A stretch of 64,000 nt of DNA from Sandaracinus amylolyticus (lineage in GTDB: Bacteria; Myxococcota_A; Polyangia; Polyangiales; Sandaracinaceae), in NCBI RefSeq assembly GCF_000737325.1, contig NZ_CP011125.1, forward strand, positions 7,068,001-7,132,000. Reading direction: 5' to 3'. The position numbers and the translations under genes were made by a program. Numbering within the stretch: the stretch's first letter is position 1; the number at the start of each line of letters is the position of its first letter. Under the pieces are notes generated by a model that searched no databases, was not told the origin of the DNA, and saw nothing but the letters and a program-made list of their open reading frames with translations. This document shows positions 25,069-32,975 of this stretch, piece by piece.

Positions 25069-25794
25069 ATGTCCGAGGCCGGCATGAAGGCGGCCGGCGA
25101 TCAGTCCTGGTATGACGCGCGCGTGACCCTGCCCCCGCTGCGCACGTCCATCGGCGAGATCCCGCTCCACGAGTACCGCCTGACGCTCGGTGATCGCACC
25201 TGGTCGTTCCTCCACACCGGCGCGGTCGTCACGCTCGAGGACGAGCAGCGCTTCCTCGAGCGGGAGCGAGATCGGCTGCCCTACGGCGTGATGCTGTGGC
25301 CGGCGTCGATCGCGCTCGCGCACGACGTGCTCACGCGCGCGGGCGAGCTGCGCGGCAAGCGCGTGCTCGAGCTCGGCGCGGGCACGGGCGTGCCGGGGAT
25401 CGTCGCGGCGTCGCTCGGAGCGCGGGTGCTGCAGACGGATCGCAACGACGTCGCGCTGCACGTCTGCGGGATGAACGCGGAGCGCAACCGCGTGTCGGGC
25501 ATCGAGGTGCGCAGCGCGGACTGGGAGACGTTCACGAGCGACGAGCCGTTCGACGTGATCCTCGGCAGCGACGTGCTCTACGCGACGACGATGCACGATC
25601 GACTGCGCGCGATCTGCGAGGCGCACCTCGCGCCCGGCGGCGTCGTGCTGTTCTCCGATCCGTTCCGCGCGCAGAGCCTGCCGGTGCTGGAGGCGATGGA
25701 CGCGGAGGGGTGGCGCGCGGGGCTCGCGAAGTGGTCGATCGCGGTCGAGAGCGGGACGCGAACGATCGCGGTGTACGAGCTGTCGCGTCGTTAG
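25069..25794 (+). CDS. Class I SAM methyltransferase, METTL21-like
   Basis: 241 residues, cytoplasmic. The SAM-binding motif I is VLELGAGTGVPGIVAASLGA (about 97-116), motif post-I is VLQTDRND and motif II is FDVILGSDVLYA. The lead-in LPYGVMLWPASIALAHDVL and the SDVLY motif place it with the family-16 lysine/protein methyltransferases (METTL21/EEF1A-KMT-like). These act on protein lysines, but the bacterial substrates are unknown. ATG 25069 was taken; ATG 25084 is an equally plausible start. It faces no co-directional neighbour within 180 bp. Confidence 0.85.
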   Translation: MSEAGMKAAGDQSWYDARVTLPPLRTSIGEIPLHEYRLTLGDRTWSFLHTGAVVTLEDEQRFLERERDRLPYGVMLWPASIALAHDVLTRAGELRGKRVLELGAGTGVPGIVAASLGARVLQTDRNDVALHVCGMNAERNRVSGIEVRSADWETFTSDEPFDVILGSDVLYATTMHDRLRAICEAHLAPGGVVLFSDPFRAQSLPVLEAMDAEGWRAGLAKWSIAVESGTRTIAVYELSRR

Positions 25795-25955
25795 TCCGTG
25801 GACGATGCGGTCATCGCGACGATGCGGGGCGCGCCGGTGGGCTGGAACGTGAAGAGGAACGTGCCCCACCACTCGGCACCGGCGCGAAAGTCGGAGGGAC
25901 CTTGGTCATCCGACGCTCGATATGCGCCGCGAGAGAGAACGCCGCACGCGCGCCG

Positions 25956-25961
25956 TACACT
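25956..25961 (+). promoter_or_regulatory. TACACT -10-like box with adjacent ribosome site
   Basis: TACACT lies 20 bp before the ATG at 25982. A purine-rich AGAGGGGG ribosome site lies between them. This start appears to have a short leader instead of the leaderless spacing seen at many neighbours. Confidence 0.4.
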
Positions 25962-25981
25962 GCGCGCAGAGGGGGTCGACG

Positions 25982-27250
25982 ATGCTGCGGCGCGCAGGGT
26001 GGCTGGGAGTGTTCGCGGTGCTCGTCGTCGCGAGCACCGCATCGGCGCAGACGGCCTCCGTCGATCTCCTCCGTGCGGTCGGCACCGAGCTCGCCGTGTC
26101 GTCGGCGTATCGCGATCAACGCGCGCAGGTGGAGCGTCTGGTCGACGGCGACCCGACCACGGCGTGGAATTCGCGCACCGGAGACCTCGTCGGCGCGTGG
26201 ATCGAAGCCCGCGTTCCTGCCGACGCCGAGGTCACGGGCATCGCGCTCGTGCCCGGGTTCGCGCGTCCGGGCGGCGCGACGGATCTGTTCACGGGCAACC
26301 ATCGCGTCGCGCGCATCCGCGTGCTGCGCGAGGGCATCGAGGTCGGCAGCTTCGCGGTCGCGAACGCGAGCCCGCAGCTCGTCACGATCCCGGTGCGCGG
26401 CGCGGGCGGCGTGTGGCGCATCGAGATCGTCGAGCTCACGCCCGGCACGCGCGCGGACTGGCGCGAGACCTGTGTCTCGGAGCTGCAGATCCTCGGGCGC
26501 GCACCGTCGATGGCGCCGGGCACGCGCATGCCGCGTGTCGCGATCGGCACCCTGCCCGCGGCCGCTGCGCCGCCGGTGGTCGATCCCGTCGCGCTCGAGC
26601 GCTCGCAGCGGCGCGACGTCGCGTGGATGGTGAGCGCGTGGCGCGAGCTGCAGTCGTCGTACTTCTCGTTCGCCCAGGACACCGGAGAGCCTCAGCCCGA
26701 CCCCGAGACGATCCGCGAGACCGAGCGCCAGCGCGCCGCGATCCTGCGGCGGATCACCGAGCTCGTGGAGCCGGTGGACCCGGCGCGCGCCGACGCGATC
26801 CGCATCGCGGGCGGGCATCGGCTCGAGGGCGTCGCGTGGCGCTGGGAGCCGACGGTGCTCGCCGATCTCGACGCGCTCGGTGCCGCGCTCGACGTGGTGG
26901 CGGCGCGGATCGGCACCGACGAAGCGCGCTGCCGGAGCGCGCGTGCGCAAGCGGAGATCCGGCTCGTGCGGGTCGCGGGCCTCGCGCGGCTCGCGAGCTA
27001 CTTCGACGAGATCGATCAATCCATGGAAGAGAGCGTGGGGCGCGACGCGATCCGGAGGAGCCGCAGCCTCGAGGCCGACGCCGAGGCGCTGGAGCCGCTC
27101 GCCGAGGAGTGGGCACGCAACTCGCGCGGCGTGGCGACGCGCTTGTCGCGACGCAGCGCTCCCACCACCGAGCGCGCAGCAGCGGACTGGACCGCGCTGC
27201 TCGCGCAGCTCGCGATCGCGCGCACGGCGTGCGGCTGGCCGAGCCAGTAG
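25982..27250 (+). CDS. Exported protein with discoidin-like carbohydrate-binding domain
   Basis: 422 residues. The signal peptide ends in ASTASAQ (about residue 22). Residues about 40-165 have the pattern of an F5/8-type-C/NADase-type glycan-binding domain (VERLVDGDPTTAWNSR, WIEARVPADAEVTGIALVPGFAR, NHRVARIRVLREG, IEIVELTPGTR). The rest is helical and Arg/Glu-rich, with EEWARNSRGVATRL near the end, and no enzymatic motif was seen. It probably sits in the periplasm or on the surface, binding sugar or peptidoglycan. Its stop directly abuts the stop of the convergent AMOP-like lipoprotein gene. Confidence 0.78.
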   Translation: MLRRAGWLGVFAVLVVASTASAQTASVDLLRAVGTELAVSSAYRDQRAQVERLVDGDPTTAWNSRTGDLVGAWIEARVPADAEVTGIALVPGFARPGGATDLFTGNHRVARIRVLREGIEVGSFAVANASPQLVTIPVRGAGGVWRIEIVELTPGTRADWRETCVSELQILGRAPSMAPGTRMPRVAIGTLPAAAAPPVVDPVALERSQRRDVAWMVSAWRELQSSYFSFAQDTGEPQPDPETIRETERQRAAILRRITELVEPVDPARADAIRIAGGHRLEGVAWRWEPTVLADLDALGAALDVVAARIGTDEARCRSARAQAEIRLVRVAGLARLASYFDEIDQSMEESVGRDAIRRSRSLEADAEALEPLAEEWARNSRGVATRLSRRSAPTTERAAADWTALLAQLAIARTACGWPSQ

Positions 27251-28336
27251 TCAGAAGCCGGGCGGCAGATCGAGGCAGCGATCGACGTCGCCGACGATCG
27301 CGCACCAGCTGAACCCCGCGATCGCGGCGTCGAGCGCGCGCTGGCAGAACGTCCCGTCGTCGCCGGGCGCGTTGCAGCTCGTGACGTCGAGGTTGCCCTC
27401 GCCGATGCACTCGCCGCACAGCGCGAGATCGCCCGACTCGGCCATGCAGCCGCACAGCGGGACGACGTCGCAGTCGCAGTGATCGAAGACGCCCGAGCAG
27501 CCGTTCGGATCGGGATCGTCGTCGCCGGGATCGAGCGGCGGACAGAGATCGTAGCTGCCGCTGCCGTTGTCGCGCCCGTCGCTGTAGCAGCACTGCTGAC
27601 CGTCGCCGCATCGGTAGCAGCGACCGAAGTGCTCGAACGCGCCGTCGTCGGACTCGTAGTACGTGCAGTCGTCGCTCGCGGCGATCTCGCTCTCGAGGAA
27701 CGGGCACGCGTAGCCCGGCACGTCGCGGTTGCACGGCAGGCCGCAGTCGGTGCCGAGGCTCGAGCACGCGTCGTGGCAGGTGCGGTCGCAGTCGCAGCCG
27801 CGCTCGACCCCCGCGATCGAGTCGGCGAGGCAGAGCTCGTCGCAGCCCGCGTCGTCGAGCGCGGGCTCGAGCTGCACGATGGCGATGTCGAACCGGCCCG
27901 CACGCGGGAGCTCGACGGTCGCGGTGCAGAGGCCCGCGTCCTCGTGGCTCGTGAACGTCAGCGCGTGCGAGGTGCTCGACGGAGACTCGCCGAACGTGAC
28001 GCCGCTCGACGCGGTGACGCGCAGGCTCGACGCATCGTCGCTCGTCACGTCGACGCGCCAGATCGAGGTCGCTGGGCACGCGAAGTGGAAGTGCCAGCGG
28101 CCCGCGTCCCACGCGGGATCGCTCGCGCAGCGCGAGGTGTCGTCGCACGGCGCGAGCCGCGGGGTTCCGTCGAGATCACGCAGCGGCTCGGGCGCATCGG
28201 GCGGCGCGCCCGCATCGGGCGCGGACGCAGCGTCGAGATCGGCGCGACCGCCGTCGGGCTGCGCGGCGGGTGGGTCGGGCTCGCAGGCGAGGATCAGACA
28301 CGCGACGGAGAGAAGGAGGTACTGCGACGACTTCAC
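27251..28336 (-). CDS. Lipoprotein with AMOP-like Cys-rich block
   Basis: 361 residues with a GTG start. The signal peptide ends in LILAC, followed by an Asp/Ala/Pro linker. Residues about 70-165 form a beta-rich exported domain resembling bacterial pre-peptidase-type domains. From about 170 the protein has some 30 cysteines. The segment DDCTYYES...FGRCYRCGDGQQCCYS (about 225-260) closely resembles the core of the eukaryotic AMOP domain (GxGQQCCY). The function is unknown; adhesion is a guess from that resemblance. It is convergent with the discoidin-like gene without any gap. Confidence 0.78.
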   Translation of the reverse strand: MKSSQYLLLSVACLILACEPDPPAAQPDGGRADLDAASAPDAGAPPDAPEPLRDLDGTPRLAPCDDTSRCASDPAWDAGRWHFHFACPATSIWRVDVTSDDASSLRVTASSGVTFGESPSSTSHALTFTSHEDAGLCTATVELPRAGRFDIAIVQLEPALDDAGCDELCLADSIAGVERGCDCDRTCHDACSSLGTDCGLPCNRDVPGYACPFLESEIAASDDCTYYESDDGAFEHFGRCYRCGDGQQCCYSDGRDNGSGSYDLCPPLDPGDDDPDPNGCSGVFDHCDCDVVPLCGCMAESGDLALCGECIGEGNLDVTSCNAPGDDGTFCQRALDAAIAGFSWCAIVGDVDRCLDLPPGF

Positions 28337-28384
28337 GACGTCCGAGCTTCGTTGCTTTCGCTCGGCGCGCGCAACCGGAGAACG

Positions 28385-28960
28385 TCAGCGCGCGCCGAAC
28401 CAGCCGCGCGCGTTCGCGTCGTCGAGCCGCGCCTCGAGGTACGCCCAGAGCGCCGGGCATCCCGCGTGGATCGGCGGACCGACGCGCCGCACGACCTGCT
28501 CGTGGCTCACGCCGTTCTCGCGCCAGCTCTGGCCGTCGTTCGCGAGGTTGAGGAGCACCGGCATCGCGCGATCGACCGCGTTCGCGAAGCGCGCCTCGGG
28601 CGTCTCGCCCTCGTCGAGCTCGATCCACAGCGCGAGGAACGACGAGCGCTGCGGGTCGGGCAGCAGCGAGACGATGCGCTCGACGCACGCGCGCTCCTTC
28701 GCCTTCGTGCCCGCGGACTCGGCGAAGAAGAACGTGTCGCCGGCGTCGATCTCGCCGAGGTCGTGCACGAGCAGCATCGCGATCACGCGCGAGAGGTCGA
28801 CGCCGGGATCGGCGTAGGGCGCGAGCGACGACGCGAGCATCGCGATGTGCCAGCTGTGCTCGGCGGGGTTCTCGTAGCGATCGAGCCCGAGCGGGCGGAC
28901 CTTGCGGGTGACGCCCTTGAGCTTGTCGATCTCGAGGATGAAGTCGACGACCTGCTGCAT
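28385..28960 (-). CDS. HD-domain phosphohydrolase, YfbR-like
   Basis: 191 residues, cytoplasmic. The metal-binding HD signature is complete: ENPAEHSWHIAML (first His), VIAMLLVHDLGEI (HD pair) and FANAVDRAMPVLLN (last Asp). This matches the YfbR/HDDC2 family of 5'-deoxynucleotidases, which use a divalent metal to remove phosphate from dNMPs. The ATG has a TAGCTC box 7 bp upstream. It lies 23 bp downstream of a hypothetical gene on the same strand and may be cotranscribed. Substrate specificity cannot be read from the sequence. Confidence 0.88.
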   Translation of the reverse strand: MQQVVDFILEIDKLKGVTRKVRPLGLDRYENPAEHSWHIAMLASSLAPYADPGVDLSRVIAMLLVHDLGEIDAGDTFFFAESAGTKAKERACVERIVSLLPDPQRSSFLALWIELDEGETPEARFANAVDRAMPVLLNLANDGQSWRENGVSHEQVVRRVGPPIHAGCPALWAYLEARLDDANARGWFGAR

Positions 28961-28983
28961 GCGCCGAGAGCTACCACGCGCCG

Positions 28984-29595
28984 TCAGATCCACACGATCT
29001 GATAGGCGACGCTGGTGGCGGTGCGCAGCGCGGTGATCTCCGCGACGTGGACCTTGCGCGTGACGAGCTCGAGGCTCGCCTGGAACGCGCCCGCCCATCC
29101 GTGGCGCAGGTAGTCGTAGCGGAGCACCGGCATGCCGAGCAGCTCCACGCGCACGTCGCGCTCGCCGACGCGGAACACGGCCGCGGTGCCGCCGAGCACG
29201 ATGCGATCGAGGATCGACGGCAGCCGCGAGAGGAGCGACACCGGGTCGGCGCCGCCGGTCGTGCGCAGCTGATCGATGATCGTGCGCACGTAGGAGCCGT
29301 GGACGCGCGTCGCGGACTGGCGGCCCATCTCGACGATCGCGGTCGGCGCGAGCCCGAGCGTGTCGATCGCGGCGTAGTGCGCCGTGGCGACGTCCATCGC
29401 GAGCCACGACGACGCGGTGAGCGCGCGAAGCGCGTCGTGGAGCTCGATGGGGAGCGACGCGAAGTACTCGGGCTCGAGGTGGAACGAGCGGACGAGCTGG
29501 AGCGAAGGCGCGACCAGCGCACCGCGGACGTGCGTCGCGAGGGGGATCGCGTCGCGCGACGCCAGGAGCGGCACGATCGCCTCTTCGGTCGACAC
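28984..29595 (-). CDS. Myxobacterial hypothetical protein
   Basis: 203 residues, family not recognised. It appears soluble and largely helical, with a beta-rich C-terminal part (FRVGERDVRVELLGMPVLRYDYLRHGWAGAF). It could belong to the about 200-residue myxobacterial paralogue families of unknown role. The GTG at 29595 was chosen because a TACGAT box lies exactly 7 bp upstream. GTG 29601 and an ATG at 29673 are in frame, but the longer reading begins with an Arg-rich stretch. It is divergent from the thioredoxin-like gene, with 182 bp between starts. Confidence 0.65.
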   Translation of the reverse strand: MSTEEAIVPLLASRDAIPLATHVRGALVAPSLQLVRSFHLEPEYFASLPIELHDALRALTASSWLAMDVATAHYAAIDTLGLAPTAIVEMGRQSATRVHGSYVRTIIDQLRTTGGADPVSLLSRLPSILDRIVLGGTAAVFRVGERDVRVELLGMPVLRYDYLRHGWAGAFQASLELVTRKVHVAEITALRTATSVAYQIVWI

Positions 29596-29602
29596 GATCA
29601 CG

Positions 29603-29608
29603 ATCGTA
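29603..29608 (-). promoter_or_regulatory. TACGAT -10-like box, leaderless spacing
   Basis: On the minus strand TACGAT ends 7 bp before GTG 29595. It decides the start of the hypothetical gene. Confidence 0.45.
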
Positions 29609-29765
29609 GCAGCGGCCGGCTCGCGATCGTCACGCGCGCGTCGCTCGCGGGGACGCGTGGCGATGCGCGACACGATCGCTCGCCGCGTGTCGCGCGGGCC
29701 CGGTGCGTACGCGGTGCCCGCACATGCGCGTGCTCGTGCGCGGGCGCCCGCGAGCTCACGCCTGC

Positions 29766-29771
29766 TACGCT
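29766..29771 (+). promoter_or_regulatory. TACGCT -10-like box, leaderless spacing
   Basis: TACGCT ends 6 bp before the ATG at 29778. It supports this start, which also begins a proper signal peptide. Confidence 0.45.
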
Positions 29772-29777
29772 CTTCTC

Positions 29778-30347
29778 ATGCTCACGCGCCCTCTCGTCTC
29801 CGGTCTTCTGTCCGGCGTGATGGTGATCGCCGCCGCGAGCCTTCCGCCCCTTGCTTCTCGTGCCCAGGACGCCACGCCTTCGGCGTCCACGCCGTCGCCC
29901 GTCGTCGACGCGACGCTCGACTCGATGCGAGGCGGGCGACGCTCGCTGAGCGCCGAGCGCGGTCGTCGCGTCATCGTGCTCTTCTACGAAGATCGCCCGC
30001 ACGTCGAGCTCAACGACGCGTTCAAGGGCGAGCTGCTGCGCTTCGTCAGCGACAACCACCTCGGCGAGCGCGTCGTCCCGTACGGCGTCGCGAACCTCGG
30101 TGACGTCGGCGCGGTGCCGCAGACGCTGGTGCGCTCGATGATCCAGCCGCTCGTCGATCGCTGGGGCATCGACATCCTGCTCGACTGGGAGGGCGTGATG
30201 CGGCGGGCGCCGTTCTCGTTCCGCACCAACGCGGCGAACACGGCGATCGTCGATCGCGAGGGGCGCATCGTGTACCGGCACGCCGGGCGGATGGAGGAGG
30301 CGCAGCGGCGCGAGTTCTACCGCGCGCTGCGCGGCGCGTTGCGCTGA
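29778..30347 (+). CDS. Exported thioredoxin-like protein, YtfJ-type
   Basis: 189 residues. A signal peptide (SGLLSGVMVIAAASLPPLASRAQ) is cleaved near residue 30. The mature part has a thioredoxin-like arrangement: GRRVIVLFYEDRPH (strand then the active-site position), LLDWEGV, FRTNAANTAIVDREGRIVYRHAGRM. The redox CxxC is absent and EDRPH occupies its place, as in YtfJ-like proteins. It probably acts in the periplasm as a non-catalytic or peroxiredoxin-like binder. The neighbours give no functional clue. Confidence 0.72.
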   Translation: MLTRPLVSGLLSGVMVIAAASLPPLASRAQDATPSASTPSPVVDATLDSMRGGRRSLSAERGRRVIVLFYEDRPHVELNDAFKGELLRFVSDNHLGERVVPYGVANLGDVGAVPQTLVRSMIQPLVDRWGIDILLDWEGVMRRAPFSFRTNAANTAIVDREGRIVYRHAGRMEEAQRREFYRALRGALR

Positions 30348-30380
30348 GCGTTCCGAGGGTCGCGATCGACCCGCACCGCG

Positions 30381-31121
30381 TCAGCCGGCGCTGCGCAGCA
30401 GTCGCGAGAGCGCGCGCAGGCCGGCGACGAGCTCGCGGTCCTCGCTCACCCGCGCGATCGTCCGCTCCAGCTCGGCGAGCACGCGGTCGAGCTTCGCATC
30501 GAGCGCCCTCGCCTGTCCGCGCGCGCGCTCGTCGCACTCGCGGATCGCGTCGTGGGTCGTCTCGATGCGCGCGTCGATCGCCTCGAAGCGCTTCACGTGC
30601 TCGTCGCGCGCGAGCTCGAGCCCGCGCACCACGTCGACCCAGCGCATCACGTCCTCGCGCGGATAACGCGCGCGCTCGCGCATGCCGGCCAGGCGCTCCG
30701 CGACGTGTCGGTACGCGGCCTCGATCGGGCGCAGCACGATCGAGAGCAGATAGAACGCTGCGAACGCGTAGCCCACGCGCCCGCCGGTGACCGCGCTCGC
30801 GAGCGCGAGGAGCGCGGCCGCCATCGCGTGCAGCGAGATGCAGAGCGCGAGCAGGCGCGACGCGACGCGCGATGCCGACGCGCGATCGGCGTCGCTCACC
30901 GCGATCCCGCGCGCGACGCTCTCCGCCTGCTCGACGACGAGCGCGCGCGCCTGGAAGTAGAGATCCCAGGGCAAGCGCACCAGCGCGAAGAGACCGACCA
31001 GCGCGACCGCGCCCATCCCCGCATCGAGCGCGACCGCCGGCGGGATCCACCCGAGCGCAGCGGCGAGCCCGATGCCGCCGAGGATCACGAGCACGAACGC
31101 CCACCGCCAGAACGCACGCAT
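30381..31121 (-). CDS. Membrane protein with cytoplasmic coiled coil
   Basis: 246 residues. TM segments lie at about 5-27 and 33-52, with further hydrophobic stretches at about 85-105 and 110-130. A long charged helical tail follows (about 150-246; RFEAIDARIETTHDAIRECDERARG and DAKLDRVLAELERTIARV) that reads as coiled coil. The function was not recognised. It is the last gene after the FHA/transglutaminase and PQQ-blade genes on the same strand. A phased GTAC array in the gap before it suggests separate control. GTG 31151 is an alternative start. Confidence 0.68.
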   Translation of the reverse strand: MRAFWRWAFVLVILGGIGLAAALGWIPPAVALDAGMGAVALVGLFALVRLPWDLYFQARALVVEQAESVARGIAVSDADRASASRVASRLLALCISLHAMAAALLALASAVTGGRVGYAFAAFYLLSIVLRPIEAAYRHVAERLAGMRERARYPREDVMRWVDVVRGLELARDEHVKRFEAIDARIETTHDAIRECDERARGQARALDAKLDRVLAELERTIARVSEDRELVAGLRALSRLLRSAG

Positions 31122-31188
31122 GACGAGGCGCGAGAGCGAGCCACGTGCCACGCGAAACCCTTGGAGCTCCGCGGCTGTCGTGCTCGCG

Positions 31189-31230
31189 CGTGTACATCGG
31201 ATGTACGCACACGTACATCCCGTGTACACG
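31189..31230. promoter_or_regulatory. Phased GTAC array/42-bp dyad, probable operator
   Basis: Four GTAC cores begin at 31192, 31203, 31213 and 31224, spaced 11, 10 and 11 bp, so all lie on one face of the helix. Together they build a near-palindrome with outer arms GTGTACA and TGTACAC and inner arms GATGTAC/GTACATC. Only four mismatched positions occur across 21 pairs. The array lies between the stop of the PQQ-blade gene and the coiled-coil membrane gene. A dimer-of-dimers repressor or activator site is the likely reading; an RNA hairpin is the alternative. Confidence 0.6.
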
Positions 31231-31680
31231 TCAGCCGTCGCCGCGCTCGTCGCCCTGGCGGATGTTGCCGGGGAAGCCGAGCGCGAAGCCGTCGCTGCCG
31301 AACATGCCGTCGCGCTGCACGCCCCACACGCGCTCGCCGTTCATCGTGAAGCACTCGATCGTCGTGCTCGACGCGACGTAGAGGTGATCGCCGTCGACGA
31401 GCAAGGTCGGGCGCAGCGACGACGACGCGAGCTTCACCTCGCCGATCTTCGTGCCGGTGCGGTAGTCGAGGCAGAGGATCGCCTGACGGCTCGTGACGTA
31501 CACGCGGCCGGCGCGGATCTCGAGATCGACGGCGCCGCCGAGCTTCGCGGTCATGCCGAGGATCTTCGTGGTGAGCTCGTGCTTCCACAGGAGCCTGCCG
31601 GTCGCGCGCTCGTACCCGCAGATCTCGGCGTTGCCCGCGACGACCAGGATCGAGCGCTCGTCCGCGTTCTCTCGGTGCAT
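31231..31680 (-). CDS. Short PQQ-type propeller protein
   Basis: 149 residues, no signal peptide. It shows about three PQQ/quinoprotein-like blades: ICGYERATGRLLWKHEL, LCLDYRTGTKIGEVKL and ECFTMNGERVWGVQ, each with the aromatic/GxxLW closing strand. Complete propellers have six to eight blades, so this is either a fragment, a trimer-forming small propeller or an accessory subunit. It lies 36 bp behind the FHA/transglutaminase gene on the same strand and is probably cotranscribed. It acts in the cytoplasm unless exported by an unseen route. Confidence 0.75.
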   Translation of the reverse strand: MHRENADERSILVVAGNAEICGYERATGRLLWKHELTTKILGMTAKLGGAVDLEIRAGRVYVTSRQAILCLDYRTGTKIGEVKLASSSLRPTLLVDGDHLYVASSTTIECFTMNGERVWGVQRDGMFGSDGFALGFPGNIRQGDERGDG

Positions 31681-31716
31681 GCGCGAGAGGATCGCGCAGC
31701 GCGCGCGAGAGCGCGA

Positions 31717-32925
31717 CTACTCCGTCTCGCCGGCGGCGGGCGCGAGCGTCTCGGTCTTGCCGTCGGGGTGGATCGCGACCGCCCACACCTCGCGGCCGTA
31801 GGGCCCGCCGGGGACCTCGGCGCTCCAGTCGAGGTTGAGCCACACCGCGCACGTCGCGTCGCTCCGGTAGTGCACGCGCCGCACGCGGGTGCGCGAGCGC
31901 TCGCGGCGATAGTGCGCCTGCAGATCGCGCACGACCTGCTCGGGCTCGCCGGGCACGCAGACCTCGGCGTACGCGTGACCGCCGCGATCGCCGTCGCTCA
32001 TCACGACGCGCGCGTCGCCGCCGATCGCCTCGACCGTCGACGTCAGCAGGATCGCGAAGTCGTCGCAGTCGCCGACCATCTCGTTCGTGATCGTCTCGCT
32101 CGCGCGCGCGAAGTACTCGTTGCCGCGCGGGTCGTTCACGTAGCTCCAGCGCGCGCGCACGTCGGACCAGATCGCGGCGACCTGACCGACGTTGAACGGG
32201 CCCTGCGACCGCGCCGCGACACGCGCGGCGAAGTTGCGGGTCGTCGCGTCGGTCGGGTCGATCGCGGAGACGACGTTGGCGCGCGGGCCGGCGCGCACCG
32301 CGCCCTCCTGCGGGCTGCCCACCGGCGCCTCGTAGGTCTCGTCCTCGCCGCCGCTCGCGACGGCGGCCGCGACGCCGGTCTCCTTGCCGACCTGGCGCAC
32401 CGCGCCCGCGATGCGCTCGCGACCGAACACCACGACGCCGATCACGACGCCGACGATCGCGGTGAGGAGCGCCGCGTTGAGCACGCGGACGCCGAGGCTC
32501 GTCTGCTGCTTCGCCTGGCCGAGCTCGAGGGTCGCGCCGCACGCGCTGCACTGGATCTCGGCGCGGCGGATCGTCCGTGGGAGGAACCCGCGCGTGCCGC
32601 AGCGACCGCACTCGTAGAGGCGCCCGGTGAGCGTGGCGGTGATGGTGTCGGTGCGGCCACGACGCAGGAGCGTCGCGAGCGCGGGGTGCGACCAGGGGAG
32701 CGCGGCGCCGCCGAGGACGACCTCGTCGCCGGGGCGCACCTTCGCGCGCGAGACGCGCTGTCCCGCGACCCACGTGCCGTTCTGGCTCTCGAGATCCTCC
32801 ACCAGGACGTGCGCGCCGTCCCAGTGCAAGCGCGCGTGGCGCGACGAGACGGTCGGCTCGTCGAGGCGAACGTCGCAGTCGGCGGCGCGACCGACCACCA
32901 CGACCGAACCGCGGGCCTCGCTCAT
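31717..32925 (-). CDS. FHA/zinc-ribbon/TM/transglutaminase-like protein
   Basis: 402 residues. An N-terminal FHA domain (about 8-80; VGRAADCDVRL, SSRHARLHW, LESQNGTWV) binds phosphothreonine. A four-Cys zinc ribbon follows (about 108-138; CGRCGTRG...CSACGATL). One TM segment lies near 150-172 (VLNAALLTAIVGVVIGVVVF). An extracytoplasmic transglutaminase-like domain (about 225-330) has Cys in GDCDDFAILL, His in GGHAYAEV and a late Asp in LNLDWS. The layout suggests phospho-signals from Ser/Thr kinases are linked across the membrane to a wall- or protein-directed papain-like activity. It is the first gene of a set with the PQQ-blade and coiled-coil proteins. Confidence 0.88.
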   Translation of the reverse strand: MSEARGSVVVVGRAADCDVRLDEPTVSSRHARLHWDGAHVLVEDLESQNGTWVAGQRVSRAKVRPGDEVVLGGAALPWSHPALATLLRRGRTDTITATLTGRLYECGRCGTRGFLPRTIRRAEIQCSACGATLELGQAKQQTSLGVRVLNAALLTAIVGVVIGVVVFGRERIAGAVRQVGKETGVAAAVASGGEDETYEAPVGSPQEGAVRAGPRANVVSAIDPTDATTRNFAARVAARSQGPFNVGQVAAIWSDVRARWSYVNDPRGNEYFARASETITNEMVGDCDDFAILLTSTVEAIGGDARVVMSDGDRGGHAYAEVCVPGEPEQVVRDLQAHYRRERSRTRVRRVHYRSDATCAVWLNLDWSAEVPGGPYGREVWAVAIHPDGKTETLAPAAGETE

Positions 32926-32975
32926 CGGAGCGACATGGTGCCACGCCGGAGCCCGATCGTCGCCGTGCAGAACGC

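Noticed and set aside
29596-29673. N-terminal extension of the hypothetical gene from ATG 29673
   Set aside because: The added residues are Arg-rich and unlike the rest. A TACGAT box 7 bp before GTG 29595 supports the shorter form.
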